From contig DFFO01000044.1 of the NCBI GenBank assembly GCA_002369255.1, positions 1-21,146 on the forward strand: 21,146 nucleotides of DNA. The letters run 5' to 3'. Numbering within the stretch: position 1 is the stretch's first letter; every line of letters begins with the position of its first letter. This stretch comes from Lachnospiraceae bacterium UBA3774 (GTDB lineage Bacteria; Bacillota; Clostridia; Lachnospirales; Lachnospiraceae). Below are positions 1 to 8,112 of this stretch, piece by piece. The position numbers and the translations under genes were made by a program. Under the pieces are notes generated by a model. That model did not search any database, was not told the origin of the DNA, and worked only from the letters and a program-made list of their open reading frames with translations.

Positions 1-2747
1 CCGGAAACTGCTATTGCGCCGCCGCTTGTAGTAAGCGCGCTGTCTTTCGAACCATTGTTTGTGATACTTCCGCCGCTCATGACAAGAGAGCCGCCGACGT
101 GAATACCGCCGCCGTTGTTCATGGCAAAGTTGCCTGTTATTTCGCCGGAAACAAGTTTAAATGAACCGTTCTTGTTTGTTCGGATACCGCCGCCGTTATC
201 AGCCTGATTGCCGGTGATTAGACCCCCGTCAAGTGTGGCTGATCCGTTGTTTACACAGATTCCGCCGCCGTTTGAGACAGCCCTGTTTCCGCTAATCGTG
301 CCTCCATAGACTGTAACTGACGCGCCGCCGTCCACATAGATGGCTCCGCCGTTTTTAGCGGTATTACCTGAAATGATGCCGTTGTATAGATTTAATCTGC
401 TGTTTGCTCCGTTTACAAGGATCGCGCCGTTATCGTCAACGTCCGCTCCGGATATAACGCCAGCCTTATAAGAGCTGCCGGATCCGCCTGCCGTGCAGTC
501 GCATATATTTACAGTTCCCTCGGAGACTGACAAAATACGGGTATTATCCGTCTTTTGCGTGATCTTGTGTCCGTTAAGACACAACGTTATCTCGTATCCC
601 TTGTTTACGTTCCAGACGCTGCCAAGAGTCACATCTCCGGTAAGATAATAGTTGCCTGCCGATACCGGAAGTCTGTCCGTATAACCCCATGCGATCCATT
701 TGCCGTTCGGATGTCCGCAGTTTTCATGCGAACCCGAGTGCGTATCATCATAACCGGCGGGTTTTGCAATAATATGCAAAATATTGCCGTCTTCCTGCGC
801 AACAGTATCAACGTCATCAGCAGTATAACAAGATACATTTGAAGATGATTCCAAAGAAACCGCTCTGGTATAGTCGGCATTGTTTGCAGGATATACTCCG
901 ACTCCGATGACAGACTTCGAATCAAAGTTCTTTTCAATTGCAACTCTGTTGTGGCCTACGGTAAGATTTGACGGAATACCGTTTTTCGTATTGTCGGTTA
1001 TTCTGACGATTCCGCTTAAAGTAACTGTTTTGTTTCCGTTTACAAATACTCCTCCGCCGCCGCGGTGATTGGTATTTGTCTCATCGTACCCGGTCGCTGT
1101 ATTATCTGTAATGGAAACGTCTTTAAGAAGTACGCTTCCGGGGTTTTCAACAGAAATGCCGCCGCCCCTTAAACCGCTGTTGCCTTTTATGACGCCGCCT
1201 GTTATCTCAGCCGTGACATTTGCCGCTGTGCATATGCCGCCGCCGTATCCTGCAGCGCTGTTGTTTTCTATGCTTCCGCCGAACATATAAACGTAGGCTC
1301 CGTTCACGTAAATACCGCCGCCGTTTGATTTTGTTTCATTATCACTGACGATCCCGTCATAAAGGCGGAAAATACCGTTGTTTTCTACTCTTATTCCGCC
1401 GCCTGCGGCTGTGACGTTTTTCGCGCCTCCAATCTTTCCGGCTGTATAAACTTCGTTTTCAGTCGATGCAGTGCAATCGCAGATGTTAAGCTCTCCTCCG
1501 GCCACGGTTATAACACACGCCCCCGTCTGAGACTGAGTGATATTTTTTCCGTTCAGACAAAGCGTAATGCTTGTTCCTGCCGAAACCGTCCACGTTCCGC
1601 CAAGGCTTACGTCATAAGACAGGAAATACCGTCCGCTTTCCGTGGGAAGCGCATTTTGACCATACCATGCAGTCCAAGGCCCTTCAGTATGATTACAGGG
1701 CTCATATCCGGAAGTATTTGCATGCGCAGACGCTCCGGAAGGTATTGCCGCCAATGAAAGCGCCCCTTCGCTGTAAGACACGTATCTGGTGCTGTCATCG
1801 GGTATATAGCAGGAAGCCGAATTTGAGTCGGCTCCGGCATAAACTATTTTCGAATAGGAATTATTGTTGACCGAAACTCCGATCCTTGCAGAGACTGCAA
1901 GATCCGTCTGTTTTACGGAACGATCCTGGGTGGAATTATTGGGGATAAAAAGGTTGCTGTTTTTTCCGGCAGCCTTGTTGCCTGTAATATTAAGATTTCC
2001 TCCGACAGTGACCTGTTTTTGAGTATTTCCTCCCGAATATACTCCTCCTCCGTTAACTGTCGCAGTGTTTCCGGTAATTTCGGCATCTTTTATCAAAACA
2101 GCATTGTTGCTGCTCTGTACCATTATGCCTCCGCCGTTTTTTGCGGTATTTGAACTAATCTTTCCGCCGTAAATATTGATCACGGCAGAACCGTTCATAC
2201 CGATACCACCGCCGCCGTCCGAGTCAGCGTGATTGTCGCAGATCTCGCCGCCGTACATATTAAGAGTACCTTTTGTAACGTAAACTCCGGCGCCAAGACC
2301 CGTAGTGATATTTCCTTTGATGATGCCGCCATGGAAATTGAAGACTCCGTTTCCGTCCACACGCACTCCCGCTCCGGCGGCAGTAACATTTGCACCCGTA
2401 ATGGACCCTGCCCCTATGCAGTCATAAACGGAAAGTGTTCCGCCTTTGACATAGATGACCCTCTGGCCCGATTTTGTCTGAACAATATTTTTTCCGTTCA
2501 GGCAAAGCTTTATATCAACGCCGTCATTGATCTGCCATACAGAAGTAAGTTCTATGTCTTCTGTCAGAACGTAGCTTCCCGACGTCACGGGAAGTCCGGT
2601 AGTCTTATTTACCTTCTGCCAGTTGTCGAGTTCCAGGTGCTCGCACGATTTCTCCGGTTCCGTACTGACGTCCGCTGCTATATTGCCCGGGAAGTACGAA
2701 ATCACCATGGTCAGACAAATGATAATTGCAAATAATCGTTTTCTCAT
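1..2747 (-). CDS. Large secreted right-handed beta-helix repeat surface protein (3' end outside window)
   Basis: I translated this frame by hand. It is open without a stop from the ATG at 2747 to the left edge (915 codons). Upstream is AAAAGGA about 10 nt before the ATG. Residues 1-25 look like a signal peptide: MRKR, a hydrophobic core, then a small-residue stretch ending ...NIAA. The mature part has three tandem modules starting at C35, C351 and C677. Each opens with C-x-H, then a W..W segment, an LP..SG.Y.L motif and an LCLNG motif (C82, C397, C723), then a DC motif and a ladder of short repeats of the type ISGNTAxNGGGIYV. Such ladders are typical of right-handed parallel beta-helices in adhesins and polysaccharide-binding or -cleaving surface proteins. 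Any cell-wall anchor would lie beyond the edge. It is third in an operon after the AraC regulator and the PIG-L deacetylase, 39 nt after the latter. The ligand is unknown. Fold and export are fairly sure; function is not. Confidence 0.9.
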   Translation of the reverse strand, partial: MRKRLFAIIICLTMVISYFPGNIAADVSTEPEKSCEHLELDNWQKVNKTTGLPVTSGSYVLTEDIELTSVWQINDGVDIKLCLNGKNIVQTKSGQRVIYVKGGTLSVYDCIGAGSITGANVTAAGAGVRVDGNGVFNFHGGIIKGNITTGLGAGVYVTKGTLNMYGGEICDNHADSDGGGGIGMNGSAVINIYGGKISSNTAKNGGGIMVQSSNNAVLIKDAEITGNTATVNGGGVYSGGNTQKQVTVGGNLNITGNKAAGKNSNLFIPNNSTQDRSVKQTDLAVSARIGVSVNNNSYSKIVYAGADSNSASCYIPDDSTRYVSYSEGALSLAAIPSGASAHANTSGYEPCNHTEGPWTAWYGQNALPTESGRYFLSYDVSLGGTWTVSAGTSITLCLNGKNITQSQTGACVITVAGGELNICDCTASTENEVYTAGKIGGAKNVTAAGGGIRVENNGIFRLYDGIVSDNETKSNGGGIYVNGAYVYMFGGSIENNSAAGYGGGICTAANVTAEITGGVIKGNSGLRGGGISVENPGSVLLKDVSITDNTATGYDETNTNHRGGGGVFVNGNKTVTLSGIVRITDNTKNGIPSNLTVGHNRVAIEKNFDSKSVIGVGVYPANNADYTRAVSLESSSNVSCYTADDVDTVAQEDGNILHIIAKPAGYDDTHSGSHENCGHPNGKWIAWGYTDRLPVSAGNYYLTGDVTLGSVWNVNKGYEITLCLNGHKITQKTDNTRILSVSEGTVNICDCTAGGSGSSYKAGVISGADVDDNGAILVNGANSRLNLYNGIISGNTAKNGGAIYVDGGASVTVYGGTISGNRAVSNGGGICVNNGSATLDGGLITGNQADNGGGIRTNKNGSFKLVSGEITGNFAMNNGGGIHVGGSLVMSGGSITNNGSKDSALTTSGGAIAVS

Positions 2748-2786
2748 AGTTGTTTTTCCTTTTTATCAGGTGTTCTGCCAAAGTCC

Positions 2787-3509
2787 TCACGGAAGGACTC
2801 TTTCGTTCAAGCGCCCTCTGTAGGCGTCCATTGCTCTTATAAAGCCTTCAGCATATTTGCATCCGGCCTGCATTCCGCGAAATTCAGCCATTATACGAAC
2901 GCCTTTAAAAAACGCGTCCTCATCTTCAAGCGTTTTATAATTCGCGGCCATCCATGCCTTTTGGCTCTCCATACAGCCGAGCATCTGCATCTTTGTCTCA
3001 TACGTATCTGTAATATCCACGTAATCTGTGGGATTAAAGCCCATTCCGCAGGAAGGTTCAAAATGCCAGATAGACGGTATCACGTCATTTGGTGCCGATG
3101 GAGTTTTGATGTGGGCTACGGGGATCATCACCGCGATATCATTTATGATCTTTCCCGTAAGCATGTGGTCGGGATTGTAGTCCCGAAGACTGTGAGTGAG
3201 GATCACGTCCGCCTTGCAGTAACGCACAAGCTCAATAAATTTGAGTCTTGTCTCTCTTCCCTCGTCAAAAAACATTTCATCATCATAATCGAGACAGATA
3301 TATTCAGCTCCGATCACAGCGGCTGAAGCCTCTGCTTCTTTTTTCCTGATCCTTGCGATCTCATCCATCGGCAAAATTGCCGATCCGCAATTTCCGTTTG
3401 TCGCTGTCGCCATAAAAATCTTGTGGCCTTTAGCCGCATACTTTGCAAGAGTACCGGCACACATGCACTCTATATCATCGGGATGCGCGCCTACGGCAAG
3501 TATATTCAT
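2787..3509 (-). CDS. PIG-L (LmbE-like) family deacetylase
   Basis: This is a 240-residue PIG-L family protein, the usual length. These zinc hydrolases remove N-acetyl groups from GlcNAc-type sugars (GlcNAc-PI, mycothiol and bacillithiol precursors, or glycans). Visible motifs are the N-terminal AHPDD signature (H9, D11, D12), a TATNGNCGS segment, and HSLRDYNPDH at residues 106-115. H9, D12 and H115 are the expected metal ligands. No signal peptide is seen, so it should act in the cytoplasm. The start ATG at 3509 overlaps the TGA of the upstream AraC gene (ATGA), with GGAGGAGG just upstream inside that gene, so translation is probably coupled. The beta-helix gene follows 39 nt downstream. BshB-type bacillithiol deacetylases belong to this family, but nothing nearby supports that pathway; a sugar-derived substrate sensed by the AraC partner is my inference. 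Confidence 0.9.
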   Translation of the reverse strand: MNILAVGAHPDDIECMCAGTLAKYAAKGHKIFMATATNGNCGSAILPMDEIARIRKKEAEASAAVIGAEYICLDYDDEMFFDEGRETRLKFIELVRYCKADVILTHSLRDYNPDHMLTGKIINDIAVMIPVAHIKTPSAPNDVIPSIWHFEPSCGMGFNPTDYVDITDTYETKMQMLGCMESQKAWMAANYKTLEDEDAFFKGVRIMAEFRGMQAGCKYAEGFIRAMDAYRGRLNERVLP

Positions 3510-4366
3510 TCGCTGCCTCCTCCGGAACCCGGACCGGTTACCGTATTTAATCTTCTGTATTGTGTTGCTGTCATTCCGACAGACTCTTTGAATCTGCGGG
3601 AAAAATATCTGTCGCTCTTATATCCGAGCCTGTCAGCGATCTGCTTGACGGAGAGATTTGTGCGCCTGAGCATATATTTTGCATGCATCAGCTTTAAATC
3701 AAGATAATATGCATAAGGCGTAGTCCCGTAATACTGCTTGAAACGTTTTTTTGTATAATCGTTTGAGCGGTATATAGACGTGGATATATCACCCATTGTA
3801 AGGTTCTTAAAGTAATTGCTGTCAATAAAACGTCTGATGGTCTGTACTTCATTGGGAATATCCGGATTGTTCATCTCATGACGGTGAAGGGATATCAGCA
3901 GTTTCATGATCTGCATGGCACATTCGTCCATTATTGTCTCTGCCGGGGACTCCATCTGAACGATTTCAAAAATCTTTTCAAATATAGGAGCCATTTCACC
4001 GCACTGGTGATACAGGATCCTTTGATGAAGCCCAAATGCCTGTATCAGTCCGCTGACAGCGGTTCCTCTGAGATTCACGAAAATCTTTTTCCAAGGGTTT
4101 TTCGGGTCCGGATAATATGTATGCTTTGAATGCTCCGGAAGGATGTAAATATCCCCGGCTGAAGGGTGATACTCGTTTTGTTCCACCCATAACGTGCCCG
4201 TTCCGGAATAAATATATTCAATAACCGTAGTCGATGAAAACTCTCTCTTCATAAGGTAAGTTTCGTCGCAGTTGGTTATTCCGGCATTGGAGACCCAGAA
4301 AGGAGGGGCCTGGTCGGGAAGAAGGAAATAATACGCCTCTTCACATTTAAATGCTGATCCTTTCAT
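3506..4366 (-). CDS. AraC/XylS family transcriptional regulator
   Basis: This 286-residue regulator has an N-terminal cupin-like sensing domain (about residues 15-150, with IYILPEHSKHTYYPD near 73-87) and a C-terminal AraC DNA-binding domain (about 175-275). The two helix-turn-helix units lie near residues 190-212 and 239-262. The second carries the family signature around QIADRLGYKSDRYFSRRFK and ends with G-M-T-x-x-Q-Y-R. The ATG at 4366 has GAGGT about 9 nt upstream. Such regulators usually bind a sugar or glycoside and activate catabolic genes. Here it heads the operon with a deacetylase and a surface protein, and lies divergent from the MDR/GH127 operon, so it may control one or both. Its glycine-rich tail (GSGGGSE) is encoded by the stretch that also supplies the next gene's ribosome binding site. 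Family assignment is sure; effector and targets are inferred. Confidence 0.95.
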   Translation of the reverse strand: MKGSAFKCEEAYYFLLPDQAPPFWVSNAGITNCDETYLMKREFSSTTVIEYIYSGTGTLWVEQNEYHPSAGDIYILPEHSKHTYYPDPKNPWKKIFVNLRGTAVSGLIQAFGLHQRILYHQCGEMAPIFEKIFEIVQMESPAETIMDECAMQIMKLLISLHRHEMNNPDIPNEVQTIRRFIDSNYFKNLTMGDISTSIYRSNDYTKKRFKQYYGTTPYAYYLDLKLMHAKYMLRRTNLSVKQIADRLGYKSDRYFSRRFKESVGMTATQYRRLNTVTGPGSGGGSE

Positions 4367-4375
4367 TGCAGTTTT

Positions 4376-4449
4376 ACCTCAAAAAACACGTAATCCGACT
4401 TAGTAAAAACGTTTGTTTTATTATATGTTTCGAAATCTCGCAATCACAA
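4376..4449 (-). promoter_or_regulatory. Candidate promoter and RBS of the AraC-PIG-L-beta-helix operon
   Basis: On the minus strand there is a perfect TATAAT (4420-4425), preceded after an 18-nt spacer by TTGTGA (4/6 match to the -35 consensus). Transcription would start near 4413, giving a leader of about 47 nt. The GAGGT ribosome binding site is at 4376-4380. The spacer includes the TTTCGAAA core of an inverted pair described separately. Confidence 0.55.
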
Positions 4450-4566
4450 TATTATATATAATTGCATTTCTACCAAATCTGATTTTACGGCTGTTATTGC
4501 CGTTAAAACAGGATATTCCTACGGAATGCGATGAATAATGCTTTGTAAACCGTTTTGAAACATATA
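4422..4566. repeat. Inverted pair of 14-bp elements, TATATGTTTC(G/A)AAA
   Basis: TATATGTTTCGAAA lies at 4422-4435. Its near-perfect reverse complement TTTTGAAACATATA lies at 4553-4566 (13 of 14 match). The first copy overlaps the candidate -10 of the AraC gene. Spacing of about 131 bp, roughly 12-13 helical turns, would suit a looping or autoregulatory pair. AT-rich DNA raises the chance of coincidence. Confidence 0.4.
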
Positions 4567-4634
4567 TATTTCTATCTTTACGAAGATTTTATCAATATGT
4601 AAAAACATTTAAAATACAAAAAAACGTGCTCTCA

Positions 4635-4672
4635 TTTTCGCGGATTACTGTATTTTGCTCAAACCGCGAAAA
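4635..4672. repeat. 9-bp perfect inverted repeat in divergent control region
   Basis: TTTTCGCGG (4635-4643) and CCGCGAAAA (4664-4672) are perfect reverse complements separated by 20 nt. They lie in an otherwise AT-rich region, about 110 bp upstream of the -35 of the plus-strand operon. This could be a bipartite operator or a hairpin. No T-run follows, so it is not a convincing terminator. Confidence 0.4.
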
Positions 4673-4778
4673 CAGGTTGTTACAGCGCAAAAAACCGCCC
4701 GATAAACAGAGCCTGTTTCGTCTCACAACATATCCAATTAAAAAGTATTCAAATATAATTATGCAAAGCCGGCTCGTG

Positions 4779-4829
4779 TTGACATCATTTCTATCTTTTA
4801 TATAATTTTTTTATCGTTAACGTCGGAGG
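4779..4829 (+). promoter_or_regulatory. Near-consensus sigma-A promoter and RBS of the MDR/GH127 operon
   Basis: TTGACA (4779-4784), a 16-nt spacer and TATAAT (4801-4806) form a consensus promoter. Transcription should start near 4813. GGAGG at 4825-4829 sits 5 nt before the ATG at 4835. The consensus boxes suggest a strong basal promoter that would need a repressor to be silent, despite the AraC-type activator encoded next door. The rest of the 468-bp gap (4367-4834) holds only the repeats listed separately. Confidence 0.8.
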
Positions 4830-4834
4830 TTGAA

Positions 4835-5854
4835 ATGAAAATAAGACAGATTGTTTTTACCGGAATCGGTAAAGCCGAACTCCTTTCTCATGAGGAGTCG
4901 CTAAAACCCGGCCAGGTTTGCGTAAAAACCGCTATCAGCACTATCAGCAGCGGCACTGAAAGGGCGCATATCACCGGCGACTTAAATACCAGTCTCAAAG
5001 GCCCCTTAAAAGAGCCTGATTTCCCCCGCACAGCCGGTTACAGCAGCGCAGGCGTGATTACTGAGGTCGGCGAAGGCGTAGAAGGCTTAAAGCCCGGTGA
5101 CAGAGTCGTCGTATTTCTGGGTTCCCATAAGGATTACAATATCGTTCCGGCAAAAAAAGTCGTGAAGATTCCTGATGAGGCTGTAAGTTTTGACGAAGCA
5201 GCCATCAGTTTTATTGCCACGTTTCCGCTTGCCGCCATCAGAAAAACACGGCTTGAAATAGGCGAATCCATGCTCGTCATGGGGCAGGGCCTTCTCGGGC
5301 AGCTTGCCGTTTTGCTGGCAAAGGCCGCGGGAGCTGTTCCGGTCATTGCGGCAGACCCGGTTGCTTCGCGCAGAGAAGAAGCCCTCAGAAACGGAGCCGA
5401 TTATGCTCTCGATCCCTTTGATCCGGATTTTTCTTCAAAAGTGAAAGAGCTTACGGGAGGCGGAGCAAATACCGCCGTGGAAGTGACGGGTTTTGGATCC
5501 GCTCTTGATACGGCTCTTGACTGCATGGCAAAATTCGGCCGTATTGCATTACTTGGCTGCACCAGGGATAAAAACTTTACGATCGATTATTACCGAAAGG
5601 TTCACGGTCCGGGAATTACAATGATAGGCGCTCATACGGCCGCTCGTCCGGATTATGAATCATATCCGGGTTATTTTACACATAAAGACGACATTTTGTC
5701 TGTTCTAAAGCTTTGTGCGGGAAAACGGATCGACTTAAAGCGCATGACGGGCGTCTATTACTCTCCTGCGGATTGTCAGGAAGCTTTTTCAAGGCTTATC
5801 AATGACAAGAACTTTCCGATTGTGGTACAATTCGACTGGAGCAGACTTGATTAA
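4835..5854 (+). CDS. MDR-family dehydrogenase lacking zinc ligands
   Basis: This 339-residue medium-chain dehydrogenase/reductase has a GroES-like N-terminal domain (about 1-125) and a Rossmann domain with GQGLLG at 150-155 followed by a beta-2 acidic residue (D174 in AADPVASRR), which favours NAD over NADP. The catalytic zinc cysteine is replaced in the SSGTE segment (38-42). The usual GHE is GYS (68-70), and the four-cysteine structural zinc loop is absent. It therefore resembles zinc-free, BchC-like members that carry an SGTE motif rather than classical alcohol dehydrogenases. It opens the operon behind a consensus promoter; the next gene starts 38 nt later. The substrate is unknown. Given GH127 downstream, oxidation of a sugar or sugar-derived alcohol is my inference. 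Family is sure; substrate is not. Confidence 0.88.
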   Translation: MKIRQIVFTGIGKAELLSHEESLKPGQVCVKTAISTISSGTERAHITGDLNTSLKGPLKEPDFPRTAGYSSAGVITEVGEGVEGLKPGDRVVVFLGSHKDYNIVPAKKVVKIPDEAVSFDEAAISFIATFPLAAIRKTRLEIGESMLVMGQGLLGQLAVLLAKAAGAVPVIAADPVASRREEALRNGADYALDPFDPDFSSKVKELTGGGANTAVEVTGFGSALDTALDCMAKFGRIALLGCTRDKNFTIDYYRKVHGPGITMIGAHTAARPDYESYPGYFTHKDDILSVLKLCAGKRIDLKRMTGVYYSPADCQEAFSRLINDKNFPIVVQFDWSRLD

Positions 5855-5892
5855 CGGATATAAAAAAATCTAATATTTTTGGAGGAAAACAA

Positions 5893-6876
5893 ATGAAAGC
5901 TGTATTGATAAATGATGATCGCAGTCTCAGATGGGACGACGTTCCGGATCCCATATGCGGTCCCAAGGACTGTATTGTAAAGATTGCCGCGGCCGCGCTC
6001 AACCGCGCTGACCTGATGCAGAGAGAAGGCGATTATCCTCCGCCTCCCGGCTGTCCTGACTGGATGGGACTCGAAATTGCGGGAACGATCGTCAAGGTCG
6101 GTGAAAAAGCCGCCAAGCTGTCCGATTGGAAGGTGGGCGATAAAGTATGCGCGCTGCTTGGCGGCGGCGGATATGCACAATACGCAAACGTAAAATACGA
6201 TATGCTCATGCCCGTTCCAAAGGGCTGTTCCATGGTGGAAGCAGCAGCTATTCCCGAAGCGTCCGCTACCGCATATCTGAATCTTTTCATCGAAGGAAAT
6301 ATCAAGCCCGGCGACACGCTGCTTATGAATGCAGGAGCAAGCGGTCTTGCCAGCGTTATCATTCCGATGGCCAAAGCTTTTAACGTGCGCGTGATCACTA
6401 CGGTAATATCCGACGAGCAGGCCGAGTCCATAAAGCATTTAAACGCAGATATTATTGTCAATACAAGAAAAGAAAACATCACCGAGGTCTTAAAAAGAGA
6501 GCTTGACGCCGGCAGAGGCGTTGACGTGGCTATCGACTGTCTCGGAGGAGAGATAATGGGCAAATGCATTCATTATCTTAAACATGCCGCACGCTGGATC
6601 ATGATAGCCGCGCTTGCAGGGCAATATACTCAGATCGATCTGAAAAACATATACGTCCGCAACGTCAGAATCATAGGCAGCACCCTGCGTTCAAGAACTC
6701 CCGAAATGAAGGCCCATATCCTCTCCTGCCTCGTTCGCGACATATGGCCCAAGATTGAGAGCGGGCAGATCAGACCTACGATTTACAAGGTGCTTCCCAT
6801 CACCGAAGCGGAAGCGGCTCAGGATATTTTATATCAGAGCAAACATCAGGGCAAAGTCGTCATGACTGTAGAATAA
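5893..6876 (+). CDS. PIG3-like NAD(P)H-quinone oxidoreductase (MDR family)
   Basis: This 327-residue protein belongs to the zinc-free quinone oxidoreductase branch of the MDR superfamily. Diagnostic features are LNRADLMQREGDYPPPPG (36-53) followed by GLEIAG, a glycine-rich stretch GGGGY (90-94), and the cofactor segment NAGASGLASVIIPMAK (146-161). The next strand ends VISDEQ. Members pass electrons from NAD(P)H to quinones or reduce enones; no zinc ligands are expected or seen. GGAGG lies about 8 nt upstream of the ATG. It is the second gene of the operon, 38 nt after another MDR protein and 14 nt before the acetyltransferase. Two consecutive, clearly different MDR enzymes suggest successive redox steps on one substrate, or cofactor recycling (inference). 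Confidence 0.92.
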   Translation: MKAVLINDDRSLRWDDVPDPICGPKDCIVKIAAAALNRADLMQREGDYPPPPGCPDWMGLEIAGTIVKVGEKAAKLSDWKVGDKVCALLGGGGYAQYANVKYDMLMPVPKGCSMVEAAAIPEASATAYLNLFIEGNIKPGDTLLMNAGASGLASVIIPMAKAFNVRVITTVISDEQAESIKHLNADIIVNTRKENITEVLKRELDAGRGVDVAIDCLGGEIMGKCIHYLKHAARWIMIAALAGQYTQIDLKNIYVRNVRIIGSTLRSRTPEMKAHILSCLVRDIWPKIESGQIRPTIYKVLPITEAEAAQDILYQSKHQGKVVMTVE

Positions 6877-6890
6877 TAAAAGGGGCAAAA

Positions 6891-8090
6891 ATGTCTTATC
6901 TTATCGATGAAAAATATAACGGTTTCATCTTTCGAATGGAAGAGATCGACGGTCTGTATCTGATACGTATCTACGACGAAAACGACCGACGGATCGGAAG
7001 ATGTAAGGGCAACGTGCTAACCGCTTCTCTTAACGGCGCAAAGGTAAAAGCCATGGCTATCGGAGCGGTTTTTATCGAGCCTGAATTTCGCCGTTTCGGT
7101 CTTGCCAAGCACTGCTTTGAACTTCTTGACAGAATAATCAAAGATACAGGCTGTCTTGTCAGTTATCTGCATCCTTTTTCATTTAATTATTACAGGATGT
7201 TCGGATATGAGAGGATTGCTGATCACAGGATAATCGAATTTCCGATCGAAAAACTCGATTTTATCCCCAGATATCATGCTCTTGAACGTATAAGCCTTGA
7301 GGATGGCACAAAAGATCTCGAACAGGCGCACAATCGCTTCTGTCTTAAGAGAAATGCCATTTTTTTAAGAGAAGGCACTCTTGCAACCACAGAGCCCACC
7401 ATTTGTTCGGGATATACAAACGGCGGTCCGTTTACGTATGACTTCAGCAAGGGGATCCTGTATTATCTTTCACGCGACGAGAACGGCTCTCCAAACGGAT
7501 ATATCATGTTCCGCAAAGAACTTAGGCAGGAGCATCATCATCTTTTCGGTACGATTCACGTTGACGAAATTGTCTTTGACTCAATGGACGTTCTGCGCAG
7601 GCTTCTCGGATTTATCAGAATGTATGACGGCGAAGTCGATAACGTTATTTTCCATAACGTGGGCATGGCTCCCGAGGTCGAGCTGGTTTTGCGGGACTAC
7701 AAATATATCCGTCTGACATCCGTTCCGGATCTTTGCGCGCGTTTCCACGATATGGCAACGCTCTTGGAATCATTTGAATACCCTGATGCTCCGGGAAGCT
7801 TTACACTTCGGGTAACGGATTGTGAAAAATCTCCTTTTTCAAAAGATCTTACCTCCGGTGCATGGAGAGTCGATTATAAAGACGGAAAGGGAACCATTAC
7901 AAAGCTTGATAATGATTTTGTCTGTGATATAGAAGCAAATATGCCTGCCATTACGCAGCTTATCCACGGTTTTATGTCCTACGGACTTTGCTCCGCGCTC
8001 TATTGTGACGGAGTAAAGATAAACGGAAAATGCGAAGACTTTTTCCGTGCGTTTCCCAACAGGCCGTGCGGAATGACAGATCTATTCTGA
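6891..8090 (+). CDS. Eis-like GNAT N-acetyltransferase
   Basis: At 399 residues this matches the length of the Eis family (about 400: two GNAT folds plus a sterol-carrier-like C-terminal domain), not a simple GNAT of about 150. The acetyl-CoA motif is VFIEPEFRRFGLA (60-72). The segment SFNYYRMFGYE (97-107) is family-typical; Y101 aligns by spacing with the general acid Tyr126 of mycobacterial Eis. The protein ends in Phe (CGMTDLF). In mycobacterial Eis the carboxylate of the terminal Phe serves as general base, so this is a meaningful match. AAAAGGGG precedes the ATG by about 6 nt. It is third in the operon. Eis enzymes acetylate amines, including aminoglycosides and lysines; here an amino sugar or protein substrate is possible. 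Family is sure; substrate is unknown. Confidence 0.9.
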   Translation: MSYLIDEKYNGFIFRMEEIDGLYLIRIYDENDRRIGRCKGNVLTASLNGAKVKAMAIGAVFIEPEFRRFGLAKHCFELLDRIIKDTGCLVSYLHPFSFNYYRMFGYERIADHRIIEFPIEKLDFIPRYHALERISLEDGTKDLEQAHNRFCLKRNAIFLREGTLATTEPTICSGYTNGGPFTYDFSKGILYYLSRDENGSPNGYIMFRKELRQEHHHLFGTIHVDEIVFDSMDVLRRLLGFIRMYDGEVDNVIFHNVGMAPEVELVLRDYKYIRLTSVPDLCARFHDMATLLESFEYPDAPGSFTLRVTDCEKSPFSKDLTSGAWRVDYKDGKGTITKLDNDFVCDIEANMPAITQLIHGFMSYGLCSALYCDGVKINGKCEDFFRAFPNRPCGMTDLF

Positions 8091-8112
8091 AAAACAAAGG
8101 AAGTCTTGTTTT

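Noticed and set aside
1..2747. Dense CCGCCG/GGCGGC motifs resembling a DNA tandem repeat or CRISPR-like array, and several short open frames on both strands.
   Set aside because: The repeats are codons for the NGGGI-type ladder of one continuous minus-strand protein; there are no uniform repeat-spacer units.
2782..2799. AGTCCT/AGGACT hairpin at the end of the PIG-L gene.
   Set aside because: Only 6 bp, overlapping the stop codon and with no T-run, so neither terminator nor attenuator is supported.
6033..6569. 178-codon minus-strand frame opposite the quinone oxidoreductase.
   Set aside because: It mirrors a well-supported MDR gene and lacks a convincing start or homology.
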